Made by a program: the position numbers and the translations under genes. The notes under the pieces are model-generated. The model saw only the letters and a list, made by a program, of their open reading frames with translations. It ran no database searches and was not told the DNA's origin. Below are positions 1 through 6,808 of a stretch of 48,140 nucleotides of DNA, piece after piece (the first letter of the stretch is position 1; each line of letters opens with the position of its first letter). This DNA comes from an uncultured Christensenellaceae bacterium (GTDB lineage: Bacteria > Bacillota > Clostridia > Christensenellales > Christensenellaceae): positions 1 to 48,140 of the forward strand of contig CAJUPM010000001.1 in the NCBI GenBank assembly GCA_910588425.1, written 5' to 3'.

Positions 1-34
1 GGTTATGAAGTGTATCAAAATCATACTTCACCAT
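1..34 (-). CDS. Start of a probable PatB/MalY-type aminotransferase (C-S lyase), partial
   Basis: Only the first 11 codons are present and the gene runs leftward out of the window. They read M-V-K-Y-D-F-D-T-L-H-N. This resembles the N-terminus of pyridoxal-phosphate C-S lyases of the MalY/PatB family, which often begin M-x-Y-D-F-D and continue with N-R-x-G-T. The ATG on the minus strand at 34 follows an A-rich spacer behind a GGGAG ribosome site. A good promoter lies farther upstream at 77-105, which supports a real gene start here. The family name rests on very few residues and is an inference. Confidence 0.45.
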   Translation of the reverse strand, partial: MVKYDFDTLHN

Positions 35-76
35 ATTTTTTCTCCCTCTGTTTTGATGCGTATTTGGAACAATTCC

Positions 77-105
77 ATTCTAACCAATTTTAAGGCAATA
101 GTCAA
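77..105 (-). promoter_or_regulatory. Sigma-A-type promoter for the leftward gene at 34
   Basis: On the minus strand TTGACT (100-105) and TAGAAT (77-82) are separated by 17 bp. The promoter reads toward the partial gene whose ATG ends at 34, leaving a short leader that carries the GGGAG ribosome site. Confidence 0.6.
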
Positions 106-195
106 TCAAAGGGAAATCGGCAAAAACAGGGCAAAATCAACAAAAACCGACAGCGGATGAGAAGGAGGGAAGGCGCTGGCCAGCCAAAGGGCGAG

Positions 196-208
196 TGGCG
201 CGGCAAAG
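196..208 (+). repeat. Left copy of a 13-bp direct repeat around the recombinase
   Basis: TGGCGCGGCAAAG occurs here and again at 979-991, on either side of the serine recombinase gene. A 12-base version also occurs inside the Ada-AlkA gene near 38046, so the repeat may be chance or a codon-usage phrase rather than a recombination site. A perfect 10-bp palindrome (GCTGGCCAGC) lies just upstream at 175-184. Confidence 0.35.
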
Positions 209-298
209 GTTTGTAGCAAAGCGTGGAAAGCGGGGGACGGGGATGTCGATAAAAAATTAGTTTTGCCTACAAAATACCCAAAAAGCGCCTGGGCGAGC

Positions 299-309
299 TA
301 TGCTACAAT
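299..309 (+). promoter_or_regulatory. Extended -10 promoter for the recombinase gene
   Basis: TGCTACAAT (301-309) is an extended -10 element. No good -35 hexamer is visible at the usual distance. Transcription would start near 316, downstream of the first possible in-frame start (TTG at 263). This favours the internal start at 350. Confidence 0.5.
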
Positions 310-349
310 AACTGTGCTTTCTAAAAATGAGGATAGGAGCCAGAGAACG

Positions 350-952
350 TTGGGAGGAAAAGCATACGGGTATATCCGCGTTTCGACGCGTGAACAGAAT
401 ATCAGCCGGCAGATCGCGGCGATGCGGGCGCAGAAAATACCGCAAAAGCGCATTTTCATCGATAGGCAGAGCGGGGTGGATTTCGAGCGGCCGGCATACC
501 GGCAGATGATGGAGCTGCTCATGCCGGGCGATACAGTTTTTATCAAGAGCGTCGATCGGCTGGGGCGCAGCTATGCCGAGATTATCGCGCAATGGAACAA
601 AATGATGATGGAAAAAAAGGTGCGCATTGTGGTGCTGGATATGCCGCTGCTGGATACGCGCATCATGCAGGATGACGCCGCCAGCGCTCTGCTTTCCAAC
701 CTGATGCTGCAAATTATCTCCTATGCCGCCCAGGCAGAGCGGGATAACTTAAGGCAGAGGCAGGCGGAGGGAATTTTAGAGGCAAAAGCCAGAGGCGTGC
801 GGTTCGGGCGGCAGAAAATGCGGCTGCCAAATGAATTTCCCGAAATTGTGCAGCAATGGCGGGGGAAGGAAATTTCCTGCCAGCAGGCGCTGCAAACGCT
901 GGGAATGGGGCGGACCAGCTTTTATCGGAAAATAAAGGAGCTGGGGCTATGA
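350..952 (+). CDS. Serine recombinase (resolvase/invertase family)
   Basis: This is a site-specific serine recombinase of about 200 residues, the usual size for Tn3-type resolvases and DNA invertases. The N-terminal catalytic domain has the Y-x-R-V-S-T motif with the nucleophile at Ser12 and Arg10 beside it. The D-R-L-G-R-S motif spans residues 69-74. A long helix (about 105-140) leads to a C-terminal helix-turn-helix (about 165-198). The frame is open from a TTG at 263. I chose the TTG at 350 because AGGAG at 335-339 sits 10 nt before it, the upstream promoter would start transcription after 263, and family proteins begin just before this Y-I-R-V-S motif. No transposase or partner gene is adjacent. 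A 13-bp direct repeat and a palindrome flank it, so it may act on a nearby site or be a remnant of a mobile element. Confidence 0.88.
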   Translation: MGGKAYGYIRVSTREQNISRQIAAMRAQKIPQKRIFIDRQSGVDFERPAYRQMMELLMPGDTVFIKSVDRLGRSYAEIIAQWNKMMMEKKVRIVVLDMPLLDTRIMQDDAASALLSNLMLQIISYAAQAERDNLRQRQAEGILEAKARGVRFGRQKMRLPNEFPEIVQQWRGKEISCQQALQTLGMGRTSFYRKIKELGL

Positions 953-958
953 GAACGC

Positions 959-972
959 AAAAGTATACTTTT
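959..972. repeat. Perfect 14-bp palindrome just after the recombinase gene
   Basis: AAAAGTATACTTTT begins 7 bp after the recombinase stop codon and lies 6 bp before the right copy of the 13-bp repeat. An AT-rich palindrome of this kind could be a recombinase core site or an operator. It has no loop, so it is a poor intrinsic terminator. Confidence 0.4.
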
Positions 973-978
973 TGGGAC

Positions 979-991
979 TGGCGCGGCAAAG
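979..991 (+). repeat. Right copy of the 13-bp direct repeat
   Basis: TGGCGCGGCAAAG is identical to 196-208. The two copies bracket the recombinase gene with 770 bp between them. Confidence 0.35.
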
Positions 992-1058
992 AAAATATTC
1001 AAATAAGAAAAAAGAATTGCACAACTTACAATTTTGAAACAAATTCTGCACTCTGCTA

Positions 1059-1067
1059 TGGTATAAT
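1059..1067 (+). promoter_or_regulatory. Extended -10 promoter of the mtnN operon
   Basis: TGGTATAAT is a consensus extended -10 element (TATAAT at 1062-1067). TTGAAA at 1034-1039 is 22 bp upstream, too far for a normal -35, although it is 17 bp from the overlapping TATGGT at 1057-1062. Transcription would begin near 1074, about 390 nt before mtnN. Confidence 0.6.
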
Positions 1068-1073
1068 AAACGC

Positions 1074-1440
1074 ACGGCTTAACGGAAGGGCAGTGCCCTT
1101 CCGAAGCCTGAGCGTTCGCGGCTGCCGTCGTCGCACGATGCGCGCCGCCGACATGGTATCATGTTCTCGCTTGTTGGCAAAAGGTCAAGGGCGACGGGTA
1201 ATCATGGGGCTGTGCCCCATACCCGGGTGATACTCTTGTTGGGAAAGTGCAAAAGGAAGGTTTTACAACAAGCATATCCTGTGCCAGCATTTGCCTTTAT
1301 GCGGTATCATAACCCCACGGCGTTAGCCAAGGCACAGCTTTGGACGCCTGAGAGAATATTGAATTATGCGCGCGGCACTGAACAAAGAAGCAAGTTGGCG
1401 CTGGCGCTTATTATGAAAATGCGATAGACGCGAGCAAAAG
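1074..1440 (+). ncRNA. Candidate structured leader RNA upstream of mtnN
   Basis: The 390 nt between promoter and mtnN contain no convincing gene but many paired segments. A hairpin at 1084-1102 has an 8-bp stem and AGT loop. GTATCA (1156-1161) pairs with TGATAC (1228-1233) and encloses a stem-loop at 1196-1224. CTTGTTG (1235-1241) pairs with CAACAAG (1266-1272). A hairpin at 1319-1348 is closed by GGCGT/ACGCC with an inner CCAA/TTGG helix. Its loop segment GGCACAG (1331-1337) is fully complementary to CTGTGCC (1279-1285), which would form a pseudoknot. No terminator precedes mtnN, so the RNA is probably a long 5' leader, though a processed ncRNA is possible. I do not recognise T-box, SAM, TPP, RNase P or tmRNA signatures. 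Confidence 0.5.
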
Positions 1441-1465
1441 GCGCGGAAAAGAAGGAGAAATACTC

Positions 1466-2167
1466 ATGTTTGGTATCATCGGGGCAATGGAGAGCGAAAT
1501 CACGTTGCTGAAAGGGAAAATTGAGGAGATAGAGGAGCATTATCTCGGCCGATCTGTTTTCTATACCGGGAAACTGGAAGGCCAGGAGGTCGTGCTCTTA
1601 AAGAGCGGCATTGGCAAAGTCGCCTCGGCGATTGGCGCGCAGGCGATGATCGACCGCTTCCATGTCTCCGGCATCGTCAATACCGGGATTGCGGGCGGAA
1701 TTGGCAAAGGGCTTGCCGTGGGCGACATTGTCGTCGGAAGTTTTGCCGTACAGCACGATTTCGATATGAGCGGCCTTGGGTATGCCCCGGGCTATATGGA
1801 GGGCGAGGAAAAGGACCAGCCCACCAGATATTTGCCGGATGAAGCGCTGGTGCAGGAGTTTTTGCAGGCGGCGCGCAAAGTCATGCCGGAAGAGCATATT
1901 CACCGGGGCGGAATTGCCACGGGAGATTTGTTCGTCTCAGGGAGCGCGGCAAAAAAGCGGCTTCGGGAGACGTTTGATGCCATGGCCGCAGAGATGGAGG
2001 GCGGAGCCATTGCGCAGACGGCTGTGCAGAACGGCGTACCTTTCGTGATCATCCGCGCTATTTCAGATTTGGCGGATGAGGGCGCTGCCAGCTCTGTGGA
2101 GCAATCGGAACAGACCATGGCAGATCGTTCGGCGAAAATTTTACTGGAACTTTTAAAAGCGAGGTGA
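1466..2167 (+). CDS. mtnN: 5'-methylthioadenosine/S-adenosylhomocysteine nucleosidase
   Basis: This enzyme cleaves the glycosidic bond of methylthioadenosine and S-adenosylhomocysteine, releasing adenine and recycling by-products of SAM-dependent reactions and polyamine synthesis. The 233-residue length is normal. The N-terminus G-I-I-G-A-M-E-S-E supplies the acidic residue at Glu11. The nucleoside-binding T-G-I-A-G-G segment lies near residue 70. M-E-G-G-A-I-A-Q carries Glu178, and S-D-L-A-D carries the general acid Asp201. The ATG follows a GAAGGAG ribosome site. It is the first gene of a four-gene operon that starts at the extended -10 promoter near 1060 and ends at the terminator at 4905-4935. 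The next gene begins 6 bp after its stop, so the genes are probably co-translated. Confidence 0.95.
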   Translation: MFGIIGAMESEITLLKGKIEEIEEHYLGRSVFYTGKLEGQEVVLLKSGIGKVASAIGAQAMIDRFHVSGIVNTGIAGGIGKGLAVGDIVVGSFAVQHDFDMSGLGYAPGYMEGEEKDQPTRYLPDEALVQEFLQAARKVMPEEHIHRGGIATGDLFVSGSAAKKRLRETFDAMAAEMEGGAIAQTAVQNGVPFVIIRAISDLADEGAASSVEQSEQTMADRSAKILLELLKAR

Positions 2168-2173
2168 TAAATC

Positions 2174-2725
2174 ATGTACGAAGAACTAAGGGCGCAGGCG
2201 CGCCAGGCGGCGGAAGAGCTTGTGCAGGCATCGGGAATTAGGGCCGGGCAGATTTTGGTCGTGGGTTGTTCCAGCAGTGAGATTGGCGGCGGGAAGATCG
2301 GCTCCAGCTCTTCGCCCGAAGTGGCGGAGGCGGTTTTTTCCGGGATTTGGGAAGTGCTCAAAGAGAAGGGAATTTTCCTGGCGGCACAGTGCTGTGAGCA
2401 CCTCAACCGGGCGATCATTTTAGAGCGGGAAGCCGCCGAACGGTATGGATATGAGCAGGTCAACGTCGTGCCCCAGCCCAAGGCAGGCGGCTCGTTTGCT
2501 ACGGCGGCCTACGCGCATTTTGAAGAGCCTGTGGCGGTGGAGCAGATTGCGGCGCACGCGGGCCTGGATATCGGAAATACGTTGATCGGAATGCATCTGA
2601 GGAGAGTTGCCGTGCCCGTGCGCCTCTCGATCAGAAAGATTGGGCAGGCGCCGATTGCCTGCGCGAGAGTGCGGCCCAAATTCGTGGGCGGCGAGCGCGC
2701 GCACTATGATAACGAGCTGCTTTAA
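2174..2725 (+). CDS. YwlG / TIGR01440 family protein of unknown function
   Basis: This 183-residue protein matches the YwlG (UPF0340, TIGR01440) family, common in Firmicutes and without a settled biochemical role. Recognisable segments are V-G-C-S-S-S-E-I-x-G-x-x-I-G near residues 34-47, a Q-C-C-E-H-L-N-R segment near 75-82, and the C-terminal I-G-M-H-L-R-R-V-A-V-P-V-R followed by A-R-x-R-P-K-x-x-G-G-x-R-A. It begins 6 bp after mtnN with a GAGGTGAT ribosome site overlapping the end of mtnN. The conserved cysteines and histidine suggest metal or substrate binding, but that is inference. Confidence 0.85.
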   Translation: MYEELRAQARQAAEELVQASGIRAGQILVVGCSSSEIGGGKIGSSSSPEVAEAVFSGIWEVLKEKGIFLAAQCCEHLNRAIILEREAAERYGYEQVNVVPQPKAGGSFATAAYAHFEEPVAVEQIAAHAGLDIGNTLIGMHLRRVAVPVRLSIRKIGQAPIACARVRPKFVGGERAHYDNELL

Positions 2726-2752
2726 AGCGTGCCGTATAAGGAGGAGATAAAA

Positions 2753-3637
2753 ATGGAGCTTGAACTAAGGGAGATCTCCAAAAGTTTTGGCGAGAAAAAA
2801 GTGCTGAGAGAGGTTTCCTTTGCCGCGAAGGGCGGGCAGGCCTTTGGACTGCTGGGCAGAAACGGCGCCGGAAAAACCACGACCATCCGAATCCTGATGG
2901 ATGTGTTCCCCCAGGACGGCGGCTCCGTCCTGATAGACGGGGAGCCCATCGATTATGGCAAGATTCGGATTGGCTACCTTCCCGAAGAGCGCGGGATGTA
3001 CCCCAAAAAGAAGATCATCGATCAGCTGGTCTATTTTGCAGAGCTCAAAGGAATGCAGCGCCGGGCGGCCATCCAGTCTATCGACTACTGGCTGGAGCGG
3101 CTGAACATGGCCGAGTACCGCGATAAGCGCCTGGATACGCTCTCCAAAGGCAATCAGCAGAAAATCCAGCTCATCACCGCCCTGGCGCACGATCCCGAAA
3201 TCGTGATCCTGGACGAACCTTTTTCCGGCCTGGATCCCGTCAACGCGATGCTGCTCAAAGATGTCGTCAAAGAGGAGATTGCGAAGGGAAAAATCGTGCT
3301 GTTTTCCAGCCACCAGATGCACTATATCGAGGAATTCTGCGACAGTATTGCCATTTTGAAAGACGGCAGGGTTGCACTGCACGGAGAATTGGGCGAGATT
3401 AAGCACAGTTATCCCAGAAACAAGCTGGTGATTCGCTCTGCGGCGGCAGATGAGATTTTGGCGCTGCCGGACCTTGCGGGGCAGAAAACCGACGAAAACG
3501 AGCTTCTGCTCACGCTTCCCTCGGCCGAGGCGAAGAATGAAACCATGAAAATGCTGGCAGAGCGCTTTGATATCGACGAGATGCGGGTCTTCGAGCCTTC
3601 GCTGGGCGATATTTTCGTCGAGTATGCAGGGGACTAG
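2753..3637 (+). CDS. ABC transporter ATP-binding protein, NatA/YhaQ type
   Basis: This is the ATPase subunit of an ABC-2 exporter, 294 residues. Walker A is G-R-N-G-A-G-K-T-T at residues 35-43. The signature is unusual for ABC proteins in general but typical of the YhaQ/NatA group: L-S-K-G-N-Q-Q-K-I-Q from residue 130. Walker B is V-I-L-D-E-P near Asp154-Glu155. The region after about 220 is the accessory C-terminal domain found in this group. An in-frame GTG exists at 2729. I chose the ATG at 2753 because TAAGGAGGAG sits directly before it. The permease gene follows 16 bp downstream. Relatives export sodium or antimicrobial compounds, but the substrate here cannot be read from sequence. Confidence 0.92.
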   Translation: MELELREISKSFGEKKVLREVSFAAKGGQAFGLLGRNGAGKTTTIRILMDVFPQDGGSVLIDGEPIDYGKIRIGYLPEERGMYPKKKIIDQLVYFAELKGMQRRAAIQSIDYWLERLNMAEYRDKRLDTLSKGNQQKIQLITALAHDPEIVILDEPFSGLDPVNAMLLKDVVKEEIAKGKIVLFSSHQMHYIEEFCDSIAILKDGRVALHGELGEIKHSYPRNKLVIRSAAADEILALPDLAGQKTDENELLLTLPSAEAKNETMKMLAERFDIDEMRVFEPSLGDIFVEYAGD

Positions 3638-3653
3638 GCGAGGGGGCGATGAA

Positions 3654-4889
3654 ATGAAACAGTTTAAAACCATCCTGAATTTTGAGCTGAAAAGCTACTT
3701 TAAAAACAAGGTATTTGTCGGCATTACGGTTGCTTTGGTCCTGCTGATCGCGGCAGCCATGTTTTTCCCGAATATCATGGCGTTTTTTAAGAGCGACGAT
3801 GGAGCCGAGCCGGAACAGCGCCCGGTCATGCTGATCGCTTCAAAGTCCGAGGCGCAGGCAGAGGCCATGCGGGAAGCGTTTGCCGCGGCCTTTTCGGATT
3901 ACGATGTCCGCGCTGCGCAGAGCGCAGATGAGGCAAGGCAGGAGATCTCCCAGGGCGAGGCGGAGTGCGCGTTTGTCCTTACCAGCCCGACTTCCTACAC
4001 ATATTACGTGGAGAACCTCGGGCTTTACGACGAGAAAACCGCCGTTGCAGATGAAATTCTGAAAAATGCCTACCGCGTTGAGGCCATGATAGAGAGCGGC
4101 ATTGCGCCCGAACAGGCGGGGAGCATTCTCTCTGAGCAGGTGACGCACGAGATAGAGAGCCTGGGCAAAGACCAGATGCAGAACTACTTCTATACCTACG
4201 TCATGGTTTTCGCGCTCTATATGGTGATTTTGCTCTATGGGCAGATGGTCGCGACGAACGTGGCCTCGGAAAAGAGCTCCCGGGCGATGGAGGTGCTCAT
4301 CACCAGTGCAAAGCCCACGGCGATGATGTTCGGCAAGGTGATCGCGTCCTGCCTGGCCGGGTTCATCCAGCTGCTCTGCATTTTTGGGACGGCGCTTGTG
4401 TGCTTCCGCATCAATCAGGCGCAGTGGGCAGATAACCCCATCGTCTGCTCCATTTTCAATATGCCGCCCGAGCTTCTGGGCTATATGCTGGTGTTTTTCC
4501 TGCTGGGCTTCTTCATCTACGCGTTTTTATACGGTGCTGTCGGCTCGACAGCCTCCAAGCTGGAAGATACCAATACATCCGTCATGCCCATCACGATGCT
4601 GTTTATCATTGCGTTTCTGGTGGTGATGTTCTCCATGTCCAGCGGGAATCTCGATAATATCTGGATGAAGCTGTGCTCCTATATCCCGCTGACTTCGCCG
4701 ATAGCCATGTTTGCACGCATCGCTATGAGCACGGTGCCGCCCTATGAGATTGTGATCTCGATTGCCATCCTCATCGGCTCGGTTGTGGGCATTGGCGTTT
4801 TGGCGGCGAAGATCTACCGCGTGGGCGTTCTGCTCTATGGAACGCCGCCAAAGCTTGGCTCGATTTTAAAATCCATCTGGAAAGCATAA
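3654..4889 (+). CDS. ABC-2 type transporter permease, NatB/YhaP type
   Basis: This is the membrane partner of the preceding ATPase, 411 residues. It starts with a short cytoplasmic segment and one membrane helix (about residues 20-40). A large extracytoplasmic region of roughly 150 residues follows, then five more hydrophobic helices in the C-terminal half. This is the ABC-2 (NatB/YhaP) layout. The segment S-E-K-S-S-R-A-M-E-V-L-I-T-S-A-K-P, just after the second helix, is characteristic of this family and contacts the ATPase. The open frame begins earlier, inside the ATPase gene, but the ATG at 3654 has an AGGGGG ribosome site 7 nt upstream and gives a proper N-terminus. It is the last gene of the operon, with a strong terminator 16 bp downstream. 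Confidence 0.9.
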   Translation: MKQFKTILNFELKSYFKNKVFVGITVALVLLIAAAMFFPNIMAFFKSDDGAEPEQRPVMLIASKSEAQAEAMREAFAAAFSDYDVRAAQSADEARQEISQGEAECAFVLTSPTSYTYYVENLGLYDEKTAVADEILKNAYRVEAMIESGIAPEQAGSILSEQVTHEIESLGKDQMQNYFYTYVMVFALYMVILLYGQMVATNVASEKSSRAMEVLITSAKPTAMMFGKVIASCLAGFIQLLCIFGTALVCFRINQAQWADNPIVCSIFNMPPELLGYMLVFFLLGFFIYAFLYGAVGSTASKLEDTNTSVMPITMLFIIAFLVVMFSMSSGNLDNIWMKLCSYIPLTSPIAMFARIAMSTVPPYEIVISIAILIGSVVGIGVLAAKIYRVGVLLYGTPPKLGSILKSIWKA

Positions 4890-4904
4890 AAACTGCAAAA
4901 GAAA

Positions 4905-4935
4905 AGCCGGCGATATGCGTATCGCCGGCTTTTTT
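4905..4935. terminator. Bidirectional intrinsic terminator
   Basis: An 11-bp stem (4905-4915 with 4920-4930) with a TGCG loop is followed by T5 on the plus strand and preceded by A-rich sequence that gives a U-rich tail on the minus strand. It ends both the mtnN operon and the convergent amidohydrolase operon. Confidence 0.9.
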
Positions 4936-4944
4936 CTATGCCCA

Positions 4945-6156
4945 TTATTGACGCACGTTCTCCCGGTGCCAGGCTTTGATCTCGCGCGCCAGAGCGGGGT
5001 TTTCAAAGAGCTCCAGAGCGGCAGAAACAAATCCTTTGACGACGGCATGCAGTTTTTCATAGGCAGGTGCGGCGTCCACATGCGGCAAAATACCCGCCTC
5101 ATGGACGTGCGACGGCGGCGTGGTCGGGAAGGCGACCTCGAAATACTGCGTCGGGCAGACATAGCTGACGTTGCCCAAATCCGTGCTCCCGCAGACGGGG
5201 CTGCTGCCATCCGCGACGATATGCTCAAAGCCGAACTCCTCCAAATGGCCTTTGGTCAGCCGCACCAGGGCGGGCACGGGCACATAGTTATCGAAATGGT
5301 TTTCAAAGAAATGATAGGAAAGCTCCGCACCCGTCATCAGGGAAGCACCCTTTGCGATATTGATAATCTTCTGGGTGAGCGCCTGCAAATCCGCTCTCTG
5401 GGGGCAACGGGTTGTGATCTGGCAGGCGGCGTGCTCGGGAATGATATTGGTCACCCGGCCGCCATCGATGATGATGCCATGCACGCGGTAATCCGGGTGC
5501 AGCTGCTGGCGCAGTGCGCCGATGCCGGCAAACATGAGCTGAACCGCATCCAGCGCATTGATGCCCTCAAAGGGAGAGGCGGCGGCATGGCTGGCCTTGC
5601 CCTTGAAGTGAAATTCCATGGAATCCAGCGCCTGAATATTGGCCGTCAGATCGTTGCGATCGCCCAGATGAGCCTGAAATACCGCATCAAGATCTGAAAA
5701 AGCGCCGGCCGCGGCAAGATCCACCTTGGCGCCCACGGTTTCTTCGGCGGGCGTGCCGATCAAAATGATTTTGCCCGCAAAGCCCAGCTGGCTTTGAAGT
5801 TTGGAGAGCAAAATCGCGGCGCCGGCGGTTGTGGCGGAAATCCAGTTGTGCCCGCAGGCATGGGCAGGCTGGTCTCCGTTTTCCCCATAGCCCGGAAGGG
5901 CGTCGTATTCCGCCAAAAAGGCGATGCGGGGGCCTTCCCCCTGGCCAAATTCAGCGCGGAAAGCCGTGGGAAAGCCGCAATAGGGCATCTGAACCGCAAA
6001 GCCGTGGCTGCGCATCAGCTCGGCCAGATACTGGGAGGAGCGGTATTCCGCAAGCCCCAGCTCGGGCATGGAGAAGATGGTGTGGCTGATCTCCTCAAAG
6101 AGAGGCGCAAGAGCGTCGGCCTGGGACTGAATCAGATCGTGATGTGGATGCTGCAT
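4945..6156 (-). CDS. M20 family amidohydrolase (AbgB-like metallopeptidase)
   Basis: This is a zinc-dependent amidohydrolase of peptidase family M20, subfamily M20D, 403 residues. H-A-C-G-H-N at residues 99-104 supplies the metal-binding Cys101 and His103. The P-A-E-E segment at 136-139 carries the catalytic and ligand glutamates. L-A-E-Y-D-A-L-P near 81-88 is typical of the p-aminobenzoyl-glutamate hydrolase subunit B and PM20D2-like branch. The dimerisation domain covers about 185-300. An ATG 7 codons upstream (6177) is possible, but the ATG at 6156 follows AAAGGAAA at the usual distance. It is the last gene of a leftward operon behind the PlsY-like gene, 24 bp away. Its natural substrate is unknown. 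Relatives cleave N-acyl amino acids, folate breakdown products or dipeptides. Confidence 0.88.
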   Translation of the reverse strand: MQHPHHDLIQSQADALAPLFEEISHTIFSMPELGLAEYRSSQYLAELMRSHGFAVQMPYCGFPTAFRAEFGQGEGPRIAFLAEYDALPGYGENGDQPAHACGHNWISATTAGAAILLSKLQSQLGFAGKIILIGTPAEETVGAKVDLAAAGAFSDLDAVFQAHLGDRNDLTANIQALDSMEFHFKGKASHAAASPFEGINALDAVQLMFAGIGALRQQLHPDYRVHGIIIDGGRVTNIIPEHAACQITTRCPQRADLQALTQKIINIAKGASLMTGAELSYHFFENHFDNYVPVPALVRLTKGHLEEFGFEHIVADGSSPVCGSTDLGNVSYVCPTQYFEVAFPTTPPSHVHEAGILPHVDAAPAYEKLHAVVKGFVSAALELFENPALAREIKAWHRENVRQ

Positions 6157-6180
6157 CGTATTTCCTTTCTGTCTCAAAAA

Positions 6181-6807
6181 TTAGGCGGGATTATGCCGCC
6201 CGAAAAATGAAATGCCGGGGGCTTCCTGGGGAAGCGGCCGCCAATGCTTGAGGATGACGGTGGCCGAGAGCAGCGTGCAGCCCAGGGCGACGGAGCCATG
6301 CTGATTCACCAAAATGCTGTAAATGACCAGAATGGCAAAAGCCGCAATCGTCCGCAGGCGATTGGGCGTGATTACAACGACCAGAGAGAAGAAGAGAAAT
6401 GCGATGGCCAGCACGCCCACGGAAAGATCTGCCGGAAGCAGAGCCGCCAGCACACCGAAAGCAGGCGCGATTGCCTTGCCGCCATGCCCTCCTAAAAAGG
6501 GGGAGAAGGCATGGCCCAAAACCGGCGCCGCCATGACCAGCGCAAAAAGCGGGTGCTCCATGCCGCAGAACCGGCGCGCCAGATAGACGGGCAGACCAGC
6601 CTTGAGCAGATCGCCCAGCAGGCAAAGCAGGCCCAGTGCGATGCCGCCGTATTTGACGGCATTGGCTGTGCCCGGGTTTCCGTCGTCGCTGAGTTTGCGG
6701 ATATCGATCCCCTTAAAATGGCGGGGGAGGATCAGGGCAAACATGACGCTTCCCAGAAAGAAGCCCATGATGGCAAAAGCCAGATAGAGAGAAATGCTGC
6801 CAGGCAT
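6181..6807 (-). CDS. PlsY-like glycerol-3-phosphate acyltransferase family membrane protein, divergent
   Basis: This is a 208-residue, five- or six-helix membrane protein that resembles PlsY. PlsY transfers an acyl group from acyl-phosphate to glycerol-3-phosphate, the first step of phospholipid synthesis. The D-D-G-N-P-G-T-A-N segment at 41-49 corresponds to the family's S-G-N-x-G-A-T-N motif. L-G-H-A-F-S-P-F and G-G-H-G-G-K-A (97-111) correspond to the G-H-x-F-P-x-F and F-K-G-G-K-G motif. The third motif near the C-terminus is weak. These deviations mean it may be a specialised paralogue rather than the housekeeping enzyme. It begins 1 bp after the stop of the upstream glucosyltransferase-like gene, so the two are tightly coupled. 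This suggests a joint role in membrane lipid or glycolipid synthesis. Confidence 0.78.
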   Translation of the reverse strand: MPGSISLYLAFAIMGFFLGSVMFALILPRHFKGIDIRKLSDDGNPGTANAVKYGGIALGLLCLLGDLLKAGLPVYLARRFCGMEHPLFALVMAAPVLGHAFSPFLGGHGGKAIAPAFGVLAALLPADLSVGVLAIAFLFFSLVVVITPNRLRTIAAFAILVIYSILVNQHGSVALGCTLLSATVILKHWRPLPQEAPGISFFGRHNPA

Positions 6808-6808
6808 G

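Noticed and set aside
1161..1427. An 88-codon plus-strand frame inside the mtnN leader
   Set aside because: No ribosome site and no family resemblance. The same bases form several hairpins, so an RNA role is more likely.
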